A DNA stretch of 64,000 bases. It comes from Thiohalophilus sp. (GTDB lineage: Bacteria; Pseudomonadota; Gammaproteobacteria; UBA6429; Thiohalophilaceae). This document shows positions 8,707 through 17,218 of this stretch, one piece after another; the first letter of the stretch is position 1; the number at the start of each line of letters is the position of its first letter. A model generated the notes under the pieces. That model saw only the letters and a list, made by a program, of their open reading frames with translations. It made no database searches and was not told where the DNA came from. The stretch spans positions 620,001-684,000 of the forward strand of contig NZ_JAXHMV010000008.1 in the NCBI RefSeq assembly GCF_034521165.1, given 5' to 3'. A program made the translations under genes and the position numbers.

Positions 8707-8754
8707 AGCCGGGTTGTGTTTCCCCGCAAAAGGCGACGGTTTACCCGGGTTTAA

Positions 8755-9468
8755 TTACTGTTCGGCATAGACTATTCGCATCATAATGCCATGGCGATCG
8801 ACCGGTGCCGGCTGTGGCAGGTAGCAGTGGTCGGTTTCTTTGCAGCTGGCCATCACGGCCAGCACCATCGCATCGAGAATATCATCCGTCTGTAACTGCG
8901 CGCGTGGATAATGGCCAACGGCCCGATCGTACAGCTGGCGTGCGTTGCCAATGACCTGCGCCAGTAATGTCAGGCGTTGTTCCCGTCCCTCGGGCGATTT
9001 CTTGCGTGTCTTAAGCGGATGCGCTTTGTTGAGGGCATAAAATGCCACTTCCGGGTGGGATTCATAAATGCGGGACTGGGCGTTGGGGTGTTGACGCAGC
9101 CAGGTATCCACTTCGCGGATTTTGGGACAGATATTCCAGGTCTGGCGTGTGATCTTGCGATCAGTCTGTTGTGCATTGATCCGGCAGGCGGTGGTGTAGT
9201 CCGGCGCATAGACTGCGTTGCGCACGGGCGTGGAAAACACGCTGCTGTGACGATGGGGGCTTAACAGGCGCCGGGCCAGCTGGTCGCACTGGCGGGTCTG
9301 ATCTTCAGCGAGGCCAACAGGAATATCGATGAAAATCCGATCCGCCGCACCGTAATCGTTTAGCAGGGTGTCGATCGTCGGGGCGAGGGCATACGACCAG
9401 CGATCGTCCTGCTTGATTATCGCGAACCAGCCGGCACGGCAGCCATCTATACCCAGTACCTGCGTCAC
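8755..9468 (-). CDS. DUF429-family protein
   Basis: 237 residues with the N-terminal signature MTQVLGIDGCRAGW and an internal FIDIPVGLAE, both typical of DUF429, a family predicted to have an RNase H-like fold. Acidic residues in GIDGC, IDIPVGL and the late TDDILDAMVLA motif (about 194-204) would form the metal site. No function has been established for this family. It shares strand with the methyltransferase and YyaL genes to its right but is separated from them by about 60 nt. Confidence 0.85.
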   Translation of the reverse strand: MTQVLGIDGCRAGWFAIIKQDDRWSYALAPTIDTLLNDYGAADRIFIDIPVGLAEDQTRQCDQLARRLLSPHRHSSVFSTPVRNAVYAPDYTTACRINAQQTDRKITRQTWNICPKIREVDTWLRQHPNAQSRIYESHPEVAFYALNKAHPLKTRKKSPEGREQRLTLLAQVIGNARQLYDRAVGHYPRAQLQTDDILDAMVLAVMASCKETDHCYLPQPAPVDRHGIMMRIVYAEQ

Positions 9469-9527
9469 GATCCGGTTTCTTCATGGGTCACAAAGCGCCG
9501 GGTGTGACAGGCCGGCTGCAAAGCCGG

Positions 9528-10148
9528 TTACGCGACCTGTGGCTGGTGAGCTTCACCATTGACTTTCTTCTGCCACTGGTAAATCCGCGTCGGCGGAATA
9601 TTGAAAAATTCCATTTGCGCCTGTTCCGAGCCCATGATCGGTCGGCACAATGTCGCGACCCGATCGCGGGTCTGGTAAGCCACGAAGCGACCCTGAGGGG
9701 CCAGAGCGGATGAGACCGACTCGATAATCCGGGTGCCCATATCGCGGCTCATGGTCGAAAAGGGGATGCCGGAGATGACTGCATCGGGGGCACCAAGATC
9801 GTACTCTGCCAGGATCGCCTGGATGTCGCAGGCGCTGCCCAGGTGGGGGATGAGTCGCTCGTCGTTAATCTGGCTGATTACCTTGTAAAAGAAGTCATTG
9901 AGTTCGATGCTCAGCAGACGGGCATCGGAGGACATGGCATCCAGTAATGCGCGCGTCGTACCGCCGGTGCCGGGCCCCAGTTCAACGATGACCCTGGCGG
10001 AATCGGCACCGGCGGTTTCGATAATGCGTCGCTCCAGAAAGCGGGAGCTGGGTATGATAGAACCAACCTGAAGAGGATGTTTGAGGAACTGCTGCAAGAA
10101 AATCTGTCGGCCATTTGCCCGCACAGGGTTCTTTGTATTGTTAGCCAT
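9528..10148 (-). CDS. PmtA-like SAM-dependent (phospholipid) methyltransferase
   Basis: 206 residues. The N-terminus FLQQFLKHPLQVGSIIPSS is the typical lead-in of the KsgA-like phospholipid N-methyltransferase group, and motif I is VIVELGPGTGGTTRALL (about 54-70), followed by LSIELND for the ribose-binding acid. ISGIPFS occupies the motif IV position where DNA/RNA enzymes carry NPPY-like residues, consistent with a small or lipid substrate. Enzymes of this group methylate phosphatidylethanolamine in some proteobacteria; that function is inferred here from the family and is not certain. Confidence 0.75.
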   Translation of the reverse strand: MANNTKNPVRANGRQIFLQQFLKHPLQVGSIIPSSRFLERRIIETAGADSARVIVELGPGTGGTTRALLDAMSSDARLLSIELNDFFYKVISQINDERLIPHLGSACDIQAILAEYDLGAPDAVISGIPFSTMSRDMGTRIIESVSSALAPQGRFVAYQTRDRVATLCRPIMGSEQAQMEFFNIPPTRIYQWQKKVNGEAHQPQVA

Positions 10149-10199
10149 ATCGCTCCTTCCCGTCGATATTATGTCGTAAGCGTGATGTTTGACTTTATC

Positions 10200-10236
10200 A
10201 TTCCGGAAAAATGGAGGGAATCCATTTACCGGAATT
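10200..10236 (-). terminator. Hairpin downstream of yyaL, possible terminator or processing site
   Basis: ATTCCGG-A-AAAATGGA pairs with TCCATTT-A-CCGGAAT across a short GGGAA loop. It lies 40-75 nt beyond the yyaL stop and upstream of the methyltransferase start, with no strong U-run on either strand. It is therefore either a weak terminator or a transcript-processing stem. Confidence 0.5.
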
Positions 10237-10274
10237 TACACACAATGGAAGAAGGCGTTTACTGTTTTACTGGG

Positions 10275-12359
10275 TTATTTCGCGCCGACAAGCGAATGAT
10301 CTTCCAGGCATCGTTCCAGATCGTCCAGGCGGGTGAGCGCTGCCTGGCAGCTCATGCCGGAGCAGGGATAGGCGATGACCTCGGCCTCGCCGGCGGGACG
10401 TTCGGCCAGCAGGCCCGGAAGTTCGCGGGCGTCGGTGGGGATGGCATAGCACTGCCGCGCCGGGCTGTAGGCCTGATGGCAGCGTTCAACCCAGGGCTGC
10501 ATCGAGGCCGGGGTGCCACGCAGAACAATCAGCTGCGGCGGTGTGAGATGCTCTTCCAGTGCCAGTAGCAGTGCGCAATGGGCATAGGGGATCTGGTTGA
10601 TGCCGGACCAGCTCATCTTGAGCGTGCGTTCAGCCGCCTCAAGATAACGGGTTTCGCCAATCAGGTGTCCCAGACGCTGAAGTGTGCTGGCGGCAACCCC
10701 GTTGCCGGCGGGCGTCGACTCATCCAGCGTCGGCCTGGGCCGGTGAAACAGCTGTTCGTGATCGTCGGCGGTGAAATAGAAGCCGCCCTGCTCCCGATCT
10801 TCAAATTGGGCCAGCAGGGTTTCGGCCAGTTGCACGGCAAAGGCCAGATCCTGATCGCGCCAGTCGGCCTGCAGCAGTTCCAGCAAGCCGTCGATCATAA
10901 ACGCGTAATCATCCAGATAGGCCATCAGATGCGCCTTGCCATCCTTGCAGGTGGCCAGCAAGCGCTGATCGCGATAGAGCGTGGCATGGATAAAATCGAC
11001 CGCGCGTTGCGCCGATTCGATAAAGTCCCGGCGCCCCAGGTGTTGTCCGGCGCAGGCCATGCCCTTGATCATCAGACCGTTCCAGGAGGTGAGGATCTTT
11101 TCATCGCGACCGGGGCGCACACGCTGCTCGCGCGCGGCGAACAGTTTGTGGCGGGCCGATTGTAATCGCGCTTGTGCCGCCTCAATGGAAATGGCCAAAC
11201 GTTCGGCGATCATCTCCAGATCGGTAAAGATATGCAGATGCCAGTGGCCCTCGAAGTTGGCGCTGCGATCCAGTCCGTAGTGTGGGGCGGCAACGGCGTA
11301 TTCGTCATCGCTCAGCAGGGCCTTTACCTGTGTCGGTGTCCAGACATAAAACCTGCCTTCCTCGCCCTCGCTGTCGGCATCGAGGCTGGAATAATAGCCG
11401 CCTTCGGGCGCTTGCATTTCGCGCATGACCCACTCGCCGGTCTCCAGCGCAATGCGTTTGAAGGCCGAATCGCCCAGTGCCCGCCAGGCCTCGGTATAGA
11501 GTTGCAGCAACGGCCCGTTGTCATAGAGCATTTTCTCGAAGTGAGGAATCATCCATTTCTCGTCCACCGAATAACGGTAAAAGCCGCCACCGAGTTGATC
11601 GTACAATCCGCCACTGCCCATGCCGTGCAGGGTCAGGTGCAACATATCCCGCGCCGGTTGATCGGGCCTGCCGTTGCGCGCGGTGGAAAACCAGTGATGC
11701 AGCAGCCGCTCCAGATTGGAAGGGTGTGGAAACTTGGGCGCCTGACCAAAACCGCCGTAAGTCGCATCGTAGTTTTGCGCCAGCTGATGCCGGGCGGCAT
11801 CCAGCGGGCCGCTGTCGAGTTGTCCGCTGCCGCTAGCCTCGCTGGCCTGCATTCGGGCCAGCGCGTCCTGCAGGGCCTGGTTTTGCTGGCGGATATCGCT
11901 CTCGTGTTCGCGAAAGAAGGCTTCCACTTTTTGCAGCACCTCGGTGAACGGTGGCAGACCGTGTCTGGCCTGCCTGGGAAAATAGGTCCCGGCAAAAAAA
12001 GGCGTGTGGTCGTCGGGCGTTAACACCACATTCAATGGCCAGCCACCGCCGCGCTGGTTGAGTAACTGGAACGCGGTTTGATAAATCTTGTCCAGATCCG
12101 GGCGTTCCTCGCGATCCACCTTGATGTTCACATACAGCTCATTCATCACCCTTGCCACATCCGGGTCTTCGAACGATTCGTGCGCCATGACATGGCACCA
12201 GTGACAGGCGGAGTAGCCGATGGAGAGCAGGATCGGTTTGTTCTGCTCGCGCGCGATTTGCAGCGCCTCGGGGCCCCACGGATACCACTGGACCGGATTG
12301 TCGGCGTGTTGCTGCAGATAGGGGCTGGTTTCGTCGGCCAGCCGATTGGGGCGGCTCAT
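10275..12359 (-). CDS. Thioredoxin-domain protein YyaL (DUF255/SPATA20-like)
   Basis: 694 residues. The N-terminal DUF255 domain (about 1-170) is a thioredoxin fold with the CHWCHVMAHESFED motif at about 50-63 in place of the classic CGPC. The rest is an (alpha/alpha)6-barrel-like region related to N-acylglucosamine epimerases and cellobiose epimerases, with KILTSWNGLMIKGMA near 413. This architecture equals bacterial YyaL and human SPATA20. No enzymatic reaction is established. Cytoplasmic, no signal peptide. The divergent rlmI gene starts 135 nt away. Confidence 0.93.
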   Translation of the reverse strand: MSRPNRLADETSPYLQQHADNPVQWYPWGPEALQIAREQNKPILLSIGYSACHWCHVMAHESFEDPDVARVMNELYVNIKVDREERPDLDKIYQTAFQLLNQRGGGWPLNVVLTPDDHTPFFAGTYFPRQARHGLPPFTEVLQKVEAFFREHESDIRQQNQALQDALARMQASEASGSGQLDSGPLDAARHQLAQNYDATYGGFGQAPKFPHPSNLERLLHHWFSTARNGRPDQPARDMLHLTLHGMGSGGLYDQLGGGFYRYSVDEKWMIPHFEKMLYDNGPLLQLYTEAWRALGDSAFKRIALETGEWVMREMQAPEGGYYSSLDADSEGEEGRFYVWTPTQVKALLSDDEYAVAAPHYGLDRSANFEGHWHLHIFTDLEMIAERLAISIEAAQARLQSARHKLFAAREQRVRPGRDEKILTSWNGLMIKGMACAGQHLGRRDFIESAQRAVDFIHATLYRDQRLLATCKDGKAHLMAYLDDYAFMIDGLLELLQADWRDQDLAFAVQLAETLLAQFEDREQGGFYFTADDHEQLFHRPRPTLDESTPAGNGVAASTLQRLGHLIGETRYLEAAERTLKMSWSGINQIPYAHCALLLALEEHLTPPQLIVLRGTPASMQPWVERCHQAYSPARQCYAIPTDARELPGLLAERPAGEAEVIAYPCSGMSCQAALTRLDDLERCLEDHSLVGAK

Positions 12360-12494
12360 GAGACTCCTCGCTATGAGGTTAATTCCTGACTATTAAGCTC
12401 AACTATACCGCAACGCGAAGTTGCTGTCGCCCTTGCGCAAAGGACCACAAATTCTGTAGCTTAGGCAACTGTTTCCCGAGGATATGAGCCAATC

Positions 12495-13694
12495 GTGACA
12501 GATGCCACCCCGCGTCAACTTCGCCTGAAAAAACGCGAAGAACGGCGCCTCAAGACCGGCCACCTGTGGGTCTATAGTAACGAAGTCGATGTCAAAACGA
12601 CCCCGCTGACAGAGCTGGAACCGGGCGAGCAACTGCAGATCGCGGACTATCGCGGTAACGTACTCGGCTGTGCCTATGTGAATCCCAACAGCCTGATCTG
12701 TGCCCGCCTGTTCAGCCATCAGGAGGATGTCACGCTGGACGCACAACTGATTCGGCGTCGACTCGAGCGCGCCCTGACGTTTCGTCATGAGCTGTTTGCC
12801 GCGCCCCATTACCGGCTGGTTTACGGCGAAAGTGACGGACTGCCCGGCCTGGTAGTGGACCGCTTCGATACGATCCTGGTGGTTCAGATCACCACGGTCG
12901 GCATGGATGTGCTGCGCGACACGATCCTCGAGGTACTCGACACACTGCTCAAACCGGCGGTGATCTATTTACGTAACGACAGCAGTGCCCGCGAACTGGA
13001 AGGCCTGACGCGCTATACCGACGTGGTCAAGGGCGAGCTGCCGGGCCGGATCGAACTGATTGAAAACAAGGTGCGCTTTGAAGTGCCACTGGCCGAAAGC
13101 CAGAAAACCGGCTGGTATTTTGATCACCGCCTGAACCGCTTACGCTGCCAGGCCTATGCGCCGGGGAAACGGGTACTGGATGTCTTCTCGTATGTGGGGG
13201 CCTGGGGTGTCCAGGCACTGCATGCCGGTGCCAGTGAAGTGATTTGCGTGGACAGCTCCGAAGAGTATCTGCAGGTCGCCCGGGCCAATGCGCGGGCGGT
13301 CAAGGAGCAGGGGTTGACCACTCTGGCTGGCGATGCGTTTGATGTTCTGCGCCAGTTGCATGAACAGGGCGAACGCTTTGATATCGTGGTGCTCGATCCC
13401 CCCGCCTTTATCAAACGCCGCAAGGATATGAAAGAAGGCGAGCTGGCCTATCGGCGTATTAACCGGCTGGCCATGCGCCTGTTAAACGAAGACGGACTGC
13501 TAATCTCGGCCTCCTGTTCCTATCACCTGGGCCGCCGAAAACTGCTGGACAACATCCGCCGCGCGGCCCACAAGCTGGAACAGGAAGTCCAGGTACTGGA
13601 GCAGGGCCACCAGGGACCCGATCACCCCGTGCACGCCGCCATGCCCGAGACCGATTATCTCAAAGCCTATTTCTGTCGATTACTGGCCATGTAA
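12495..13694 (+). CDS. rlmI: 23S rRNA (cytosine1962-C5)-methyltransferase RlmI
   Basis: 399 residues. An N-terminal PUA domain (LKKREERRLKTGHLWVYSNEV, about 10-30) is followed by a class I SAM fold with motif I VLDVFSYVGAWGVQAL near 225 and the catalytic VLDPPAFIKRRKD near 302. RlmI methylates C1962 of 23S rRNA in E. coli; close paralogues (RlmK-like, YccW) share this layout, so the target assignment is by family. The start is GTG at 12495; the nearby ATG at 12484 is closed by a stop after four codons. Confidence 0.93.
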   Translation: MTDATPRQLRLKKREERRLKTGHLWVYSNEVDVKTTPLTELEPGEQLQIADYRGNVLGCAYVNPNSLICARLFSHQEDVTLDAQLIRRRLERALTFRHELFAAPHYRLVYGESDGLPGLVVDRFDTILVVQITTVGMDVLRDTILEVLDTLLKPAVIYLRNDSSARELEGLTRYTDVVKGELPGRIELIENKVRFEVPLAESQKTGWYFDHRLNRLRCQAYAPGKRVLDVFSYVGAWGVQALHAGASEVICVDSSEEYLQVARANARAVKEQGLTTLAGDAFDVLRQLHEQGERFDIVVLDPPAFIKRRKDMKEGELAYRRINRLAMRLLNEDGLLISASCSYHLGRRKLLDNIRRAAHKLEQEVQVLEQGHQGPDHPVHAAMPETDYLKAYFCRLLAM

Positions 13695-13699
13695 TCGAC

Positions 13700-13769
13700 A
13701 GGGACGAGTGACGAGGCTTTTTTGTTGCTTTTTAACTCGTCCCTCGTCCCTCGTCCCTGGGTCCTCGGC
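13700..13769. repeat. Class C heptamer palindrome, copy 1
   Basis: GGGACGAGTGACGAG on the left faces ACTCGTCCCTCGTCCCTCGT on the right across a T-rich loop. The right arm is an exact tandem of CTCGTCC heptamers. It begins just after the rlmI stop and ends about 28 nt before lgt; a longer relative sits between gatA and gatB. Confidence 0.8.
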
Positions 13770-13796
13770 CCTTGCTTGATAAAAGAGAATACATTA

Positions 13797-14588
13797 ATGA
13801 TTGTTGATTTTGATCCCGTTGCTTTCGAGGTGTTTGGGCTGGCAGTCCACTGGTATGGCCTGATGTACCTGATCGGTTTCGTCGGCGCCTGGTGGCTGGG
13901 TCGCCTGCGTGCCCGCCAACCGGGGTCGAACTGGACGGCGGTACAGGTCGATGATCTGCTGTTCTACGGGGGACTGGGCGTCATCCTCGGCGGACGGGTC
14001 GGGTATGTACTGTTTTATAATTTCGGCCCGTTTCTGGACGATCCGTTGTTGCTGTTTCGGATCCAGGAAGGGGGGATGTCCTTCCACGGCGGCCTGCTGG
14101 GCGTGATGCTGGCTCTGTGGCTGTTCTGCCGCAAATATCACAAGGCCTATTTTGCGGTGCTGGATTTTGTCGCGCCGCTGGTGCCGCTGGGGCTGGGTGC
14201 CGGGCGCATTGGCAACTTTATTAATGGCGAGCTGTGGGGGCGGCCGACTGATTTGCCCTGGGGGATGGTGTTCCCGCTGGCCGGACCGCAGGCGCGCCAT
14301 CCCAATCCGCTCTATGAGGCCTTTCTGGAAGGGCTGGTGCTGTTCGTGATCCTGTGGTGGTTCTCCGCCCGATCTCGACCGCGGCGGGCAGTGTCGGGGA
14401 TGTTCGCACTGTGCTACGGCGTATTTCGATTTGCCATAGAGTTTGTACGTTCCCCGGATGCCCATATTGGCTATCTCGCCTGGGGCTGGCTGACCATGGG
14501 GCAATTATTGACCTTGCCGCTGATGCTTGCCGGACTTTACCTGTTATGGTCGGCCTACCGGCAGCCTGTCCCGGCAACCACGGGCTAG
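13797..14588 (+). CDS. lgt: Prolipoprotein diacylglyceryl transferase Lgt
   Basis: 263 residues with about seven membrane segments. It moves diacylglycerol from phosphatidylglycerol onto the lipobox Cys of prolipoproteins at the inner membrane. The signature GRIGNFINGELWGRPT (about 140-155), the HWYGLMYL start and the GGMSFHGGLLG loop (about 97-107) are intact. The ATG at 13797 gives the family N-terminus MIVDFDPVAFEV; an upstream in-frame start would translate the class C repeat. The RlpA protein in this window has a lipobox and is a likely client. Confidence 0.96.
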   Translation: MIVDFDPVAFEVFGLAVHWYGLMYLIGFVGAWWLGRLRARQPGSNWTAVQVDDLLFYGGLGVILGGRVGYVLFYNFGPFLDDPLLLFRIQEGGMSFHGGLLGVMLALWLFCRKYHKAYFAVLDFVAPLVPLGLGAGRIGNFINGELWGRPTDLPWGMVFPLAGPQARHPNPLYEAFLEGLVLFVILWWFSARSRPRRAVSGMFALCYGVFRFAIEFVRSPDAHIGYLAWGWLTMGQLLTLPLMLAGLYLLWSAYRQPVPATTG

Positions 14589-14663
14589 AGGAAAATATTC
14601 AGTAAAATACGGGGCCAGCCGATAACAGGAGCGAGCCCCCCAACCAAACCAGGGAGATTGACC

Positions 14664-15602
14664 ATGTTTGCACTTATTCAACGTGCACTGCTGATCGGGC
14701 TGATGCTGAGTTTCAGTCTCACCGCCAGTGCGGCTGAACTCAAACCCTTCTCGCTGGCCGGAATCGCCGACAGCGAGATGTCGCGCGTGGTGAGCGATGT
14801 CCAGGGCCGGCTCGAACGCGGCGGCTTTGAGATTATCGGCACTTACCGCCCTTACGACGGGGCGCATATTTTTGCCGTGACCAGCGAAAGATTGAAAAAT
14901 GTAGCCCGGCAGAGTGATTACGGCGGCTTTGGGGCGGTCATTAAGGTGGCGGTCACCGAGGTGGCCAATCAGCAGGGCGGCAAGCAGATTCAGGTCAGCT
15001 ACAACAACCCCGAGTATATCGGTCTGGCCTACAATATGGGTTCCCGTCTGGCGCAGGTGAAGCGCCGTCTCGGACAGGCGATCGGCTTTGACCGGGATTT
15101 CGGCGGAGACGGCATCGATGAAGACAAACTGCCGAGCTATAACTACACCTTCGGTCTGGAAGATTTTTACGGCTTCTTCGATTTTGTCGATCACGGCAGC
15201 CATGCCCAGGCGGTACGCAAAGTCGAGCGCGGTCTGGCCACCAACAATTTCGGCATTGGCCAGGTCTACAAACTGAAGGTGCCGGGCAAACAGCAGGTCG
15301 TCTACGGTCTCAGCCTGCAGGCCGATGTGGAGGAACAGAAGTTTCTCAATGATAAATTTGTCATGGATGTGATCGACCACCAGCCGTTACGGCGCACGGC
15401 CCATCTGCCGTATGAAATCATGGTCAACGGCAGCAAAGTCATAGCCCTGCATCCGCACTTTCGGCTGGCGGTCATGTTCCCGGATCTGCGCATGTTCGGC
15501 GAGCACAGCTTTGGCAGACTGATGGACCTGCCCTACGTGTATGAGGAATTCTTCACCCAGGCCGTTGGCGGGCAGTGGCCGCCCGGCGGTGACAGCTGGT
15601 AA
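14664..15602 (+). CDS. Secreted protein of unknown function, weakly DUF302-like
   Basis: 312 residues. A clear Sec signal peptide (residues 1-24, ending SLTASAA) is followed by a region with ERGGFEIIGTYRPYDGAHIFAVT, faintly reminiscent of DUF302 proteins (TBP-like fold). The C-terminal third (HLPYEIMVNGSKVIALHPHFRLAVMFPDLRMF) is well ordered but unrecognised. ATG at 14664 follows AGGGAG. It sits between lgt and a long repeat-bearing gap, so it is probably the last gene of its unit. Predicted periplasmic; no function can be assigned. Confidence 0.8.
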   Translation: MFALIQRALLIGLMLSFSLTASAAELKPFSLAGIADSEMSRVVSDVQGRLERGGFEIIGTYRPYDGAHIFAVTSERLKNVARQSDYGGFGAVIKVAVTEVANQQGGKQIQVSYNNPEYIGLAYNMGSRLAQVKRRLGQAIGFDRDFGGDGIDEDKLPSYNYTFGLEDFYGFFDFVDHGSHAQAVRKVERGLATNNFGIGQVYKLKVPGKQQVVYGLSLQADVEEQKFLNDKFVMDVIDHQPLRRTAHLPYEIMVNGSKVIALHPHFRLAVMFPDLRMFGEHSFGRLMDLPYVYEEFFTQAVGGQWPPGGDSW

Positions 15603-15656
15603 ACCCTCCGGGCTGGTTTAAATAAAAGTTCCCAATACCCGATCACCACCCCGGTA

Positions 15657-15684
15657 AGGGTGGAACAAGCGAAGCGGTTCCACC
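15657..15684. repeat. Class F hairpin (GGTGGAAC...GTTCCACC)
   Basis: GGGTGGAACAAGCG and CGGTTCCACC form a stem around AAGCGAAG. The same (A/G)AGCG-(N)AG-CG core flanked by GGTGG/CCACC is found twice near 54276-54380. Confidence 0.7.
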
Positions 15685-15751
15685 TGAACCCCGGCTGGTT
15701 TTTTCAGTGCGTGTTGGTGTGTTCGGTGGTTATATCTGCCTGGTCTGGCGT

Positions 15752-15856
15752 GCAGTAGAAGGAAAAGCTTATATCTCGCAGAGACGCCACGGCGCAGAGA
15801 AAGCTGATATCGCTCATTCTCAGCGTGCTCTGCGTCTCCGCGAGAGTATTATAGCC
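15752..15856. repeat. Class B palindromic repeat, copy 3 (inverse orientation)
   Basis: Reads AGAAGGAAAAGC, then CTCGCAGAGACGCC, a GAGAAAGCTGATATCGCTC loop, and CTCTGCGTCTCCGCGAGAG. Reverse-complementing copy 2 gives the same order including flank and loop, so this is a dispersed element in opposite orientation and not a chance palindrome. Confidence 0.83.
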
Positions 15857-16074
15857 GGGTCGGCAGAGCGTCCTGCGCTCTATCATTTCGACCATGATAA
15901 TGGTGCGTGGAACGCTCCACTGCCTGACTCGCCTCCTGCGGGGCTTTCATTTCCCCCTTCCTGGCAGTGGATTCAGGGCATTCCGCGGTTATGTTACCCA
16001 CACGGCAATAGAGCCGGACTCACAGGCGTGATAAAATCGACCAACAAACAGCCACCTGTGAATGAGGCGTCGAC

Positions 16075-16908
16075 GTGAAACAGTATCTTGAGCTGATGCG
16101 GCATGTGCGGGACAACGGCACGCGCAAGGACGATCGAACCGGCACCGGCACGCTCAGTGTGTTTGGTCACCAGATGCGTTTCGACCTGGCGCAGGGGTTT
16201 CCGCTGGTAACGACCAAGCGTCTGCATTTACGTTCCATCATTCATGAACTGCTGTGGTTTTTGCGCGGTGACACCAATACCGCTTATCTGCACGATAACA
16301 AGGTGACTATCTGGGATGAATGGGCCGACGAAAACGGCAACCTGGGTCCTATCTACGGGGCTCAATGGCGTTCCTGGCCAACCCCCGATGGCCGGCATAT
16401 CGATCAGATCAGCCAGGTAATCGAGCAGCTCAAACACAAGCCCGATTCGCGGCGTATCATTGTCAGTGCCTGGAACGTGGCCGATCTGCCCGACGAATCC
16501 GTCTCACCGCAGGCCAATGCCCGTAACAATAAAATGGCACTGGCGCCCTGTCATGCGTTTTTCCAGTTCTATGTGGCCGACGGCAAACTCTCCTGTCAGT
16601 TGTACCAGCGCAGTGCCGATATTTTTCTCGGTGTGCCGTTCAATATTGCCTCCTATGCCCTGCTGACCATGATGATGGCCCGGATCTGCAATCTGCAGCC
16701 GGGTGACTTTGTGCATACCCTGGGCGACGCCCATCTCTATCTCAATCATCTGGAGCAGGCCGACGAACAGCTGAGCCGCCAGCCCTACCCGCTGCCGACC
16801 ATGAAGATCAACCCGGCCATCGATAACCTGTTCGATTTTCGTTTCGATGATTTCGAACTGGTCGACTATCAGTATCATCCGCATATCAAGGCGCCGGTGG
16901 CGATATAA
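16075..16908 (+). CDS. thyA: Thymidylate synthase ThyA
   Basis: 277 residues. It converts dUMP to dTMP with methylene-tetrahydrofolate, releasing dihydrofolate that FolA, encoded 0.3 kb downstream, re-reduces. The catalytic Cys159 lies in ALAPCHAFFQF, the dUMP-binding QRSADIFLGVPFN is intact, and the C-terminal PVAI matches the family end. It carries the 13-residue insert (DESVSPQANARNN region) before the catalytic site that some enterobacterial enzymes also have, making it longer than the 264-residue E. coli form. The start codon is GTG. Confidence 0.97.
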   Translation: MKQYLELMRHVRDNGTRKDDRTGTGTLSVFGHQMRFDLAQGFPLVTTKRLHLRSIIHELLWFLRGDTNTAYLHDNKVTIWDEWADENGNLGPIYGAQWRSWPTPDGRHIDQISQVIEQLKHKPDSRRIIVSAWNVADLPDESVSPQANARNNKMALAPCHAFFQFYVADGKLSCQLYQRSADIFLGVPFNIASYALLTMMMARICNLQPGDFVHTLGDAHLYLNHLEQADEQLSRQPYPLPTMKINPAIDNLFDFRFDDFELVDYQYHPHIKAPVAI

Positions 16909-16913
16909 GGCGA

Positions 16914-16950
16914 AGTTGGCAGATGGCAGTCGGCAGTCGTAAGTCGTAGG
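16914..16950. repeat. Class D heptamer run, copy 1
   Basis: AGTTGGC-AGATGGC-AGTCGGC-AGTCGTA-AGTCGTA: five degenerate 7-nt units in tandem just after thyA. The related longer run is at 52777. Confidence 0.7.
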
Positions 16951-16973
16951 TCAGGTTGCGCGGAGCGCTACCT

Positions 16974-17024
16974 GACATTCTCTGTATCGTCTCTGTATTA
17001 GAACGACGGCTGTTAGAGAATGTC
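16974..17024. repeat. 10-bp inverted repeat
   Basis: GACATTCTCT (16974-16983) and AGAGAATGTC (17015-17024) are perfect complements separated by 31 nt. It abuts the GTCAGGT/ACCTGAC hairpin and class B copy 4. Confidence 0.7.
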
Positions 17025-17084
17025 ACGCAGGCTATCGCCAACGTGACCTACATGAAGGTCGGTCAAAGCGCAGGAAACAGTTTG

Positions 17085-17165
17085 TCTCTCGCAGAGGCGC
17101 TGAGGCGCAAAGTAAAACAATACGTTTTATCCTCGGCGGGCTTGCTTTGCGCCTCTGCGAGAGTT
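17085..17165. repeat. Class B palindromic repeat, copy 4
   Basis: TCTCTCGCAGAGGCGCTGAGGCGCAAAG faces CTTTGCGCCTCTGCGAGAG. The inner units (GCGCAAAG) are class A-like while the outer ones (CTCTCGCAGAG) are class B, so this copy bridges the two families. Confidence 0.82.
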
Positions 17166-17172
17166 AAATATT

Positions 17173-17201
17173 TTGACTTCTGCTCCGGTAGAAAGAATAT
17201 T
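17173..17201 (+). promoter_or_regulatory. Possible sigma70-type promoter for folA
   Basis: TTGACT at 17173-17178, a 17-nt spacer, then AATATT at 17196-17201. The predicted start point near 17208 leaves a very short leader over the AGGGA Shine-Dalgarno (17206-17210), which weakens the call. Confidence 0.3.
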
Positions 17202-17218
17202 GTTCAGGGAACTGATCT

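Larger units (their letters stand above)
8192..8754. other. 563-nt intergenic region carrying two class B repeats
   Basis: No convincing gene is seen between the DUF465 stop and the DUF429 stop. The region holds two class B palindromes (8371-8470 and 8606-8706), plus a small hairpin CAATACGGGTAG-type inverted repeat near 8251-8265. Short reading frames here run through the repeats and show no codon bias or family match. Confidence 0.75.
15603..16074. other. 472-nt intergenic region with class F and class B repeats
   Basis: No gene is seen. It contains a class F hairpin (15657-15684), the inverse-orientation class B copy 3 (15752-15846), and about 220 nt before thyA that must hold the thyA promoter but where no convincing -35/-10 pair was found. 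Confidence 0.7.
16909..17218. other. 310-nt thyA-folA intergenic region
   Basis: Contains a class D heptamer run (16914-16950), a GTCAGGT/ACCTGAC hairpin (16950-16976), a GACATTCTCT/AGAGAATGTC inverted repeat (16974-17024), class B copy 4 (17085-17165) and a possible folA promoter. No gene is seen. Confidence 0.75.

Noticed and set aside
8192..8754. Small genes in the repeat-bearing gap
   Set aside because: Short frames run through the palindromes, have no Shine-Dalgarno and no family pattern.
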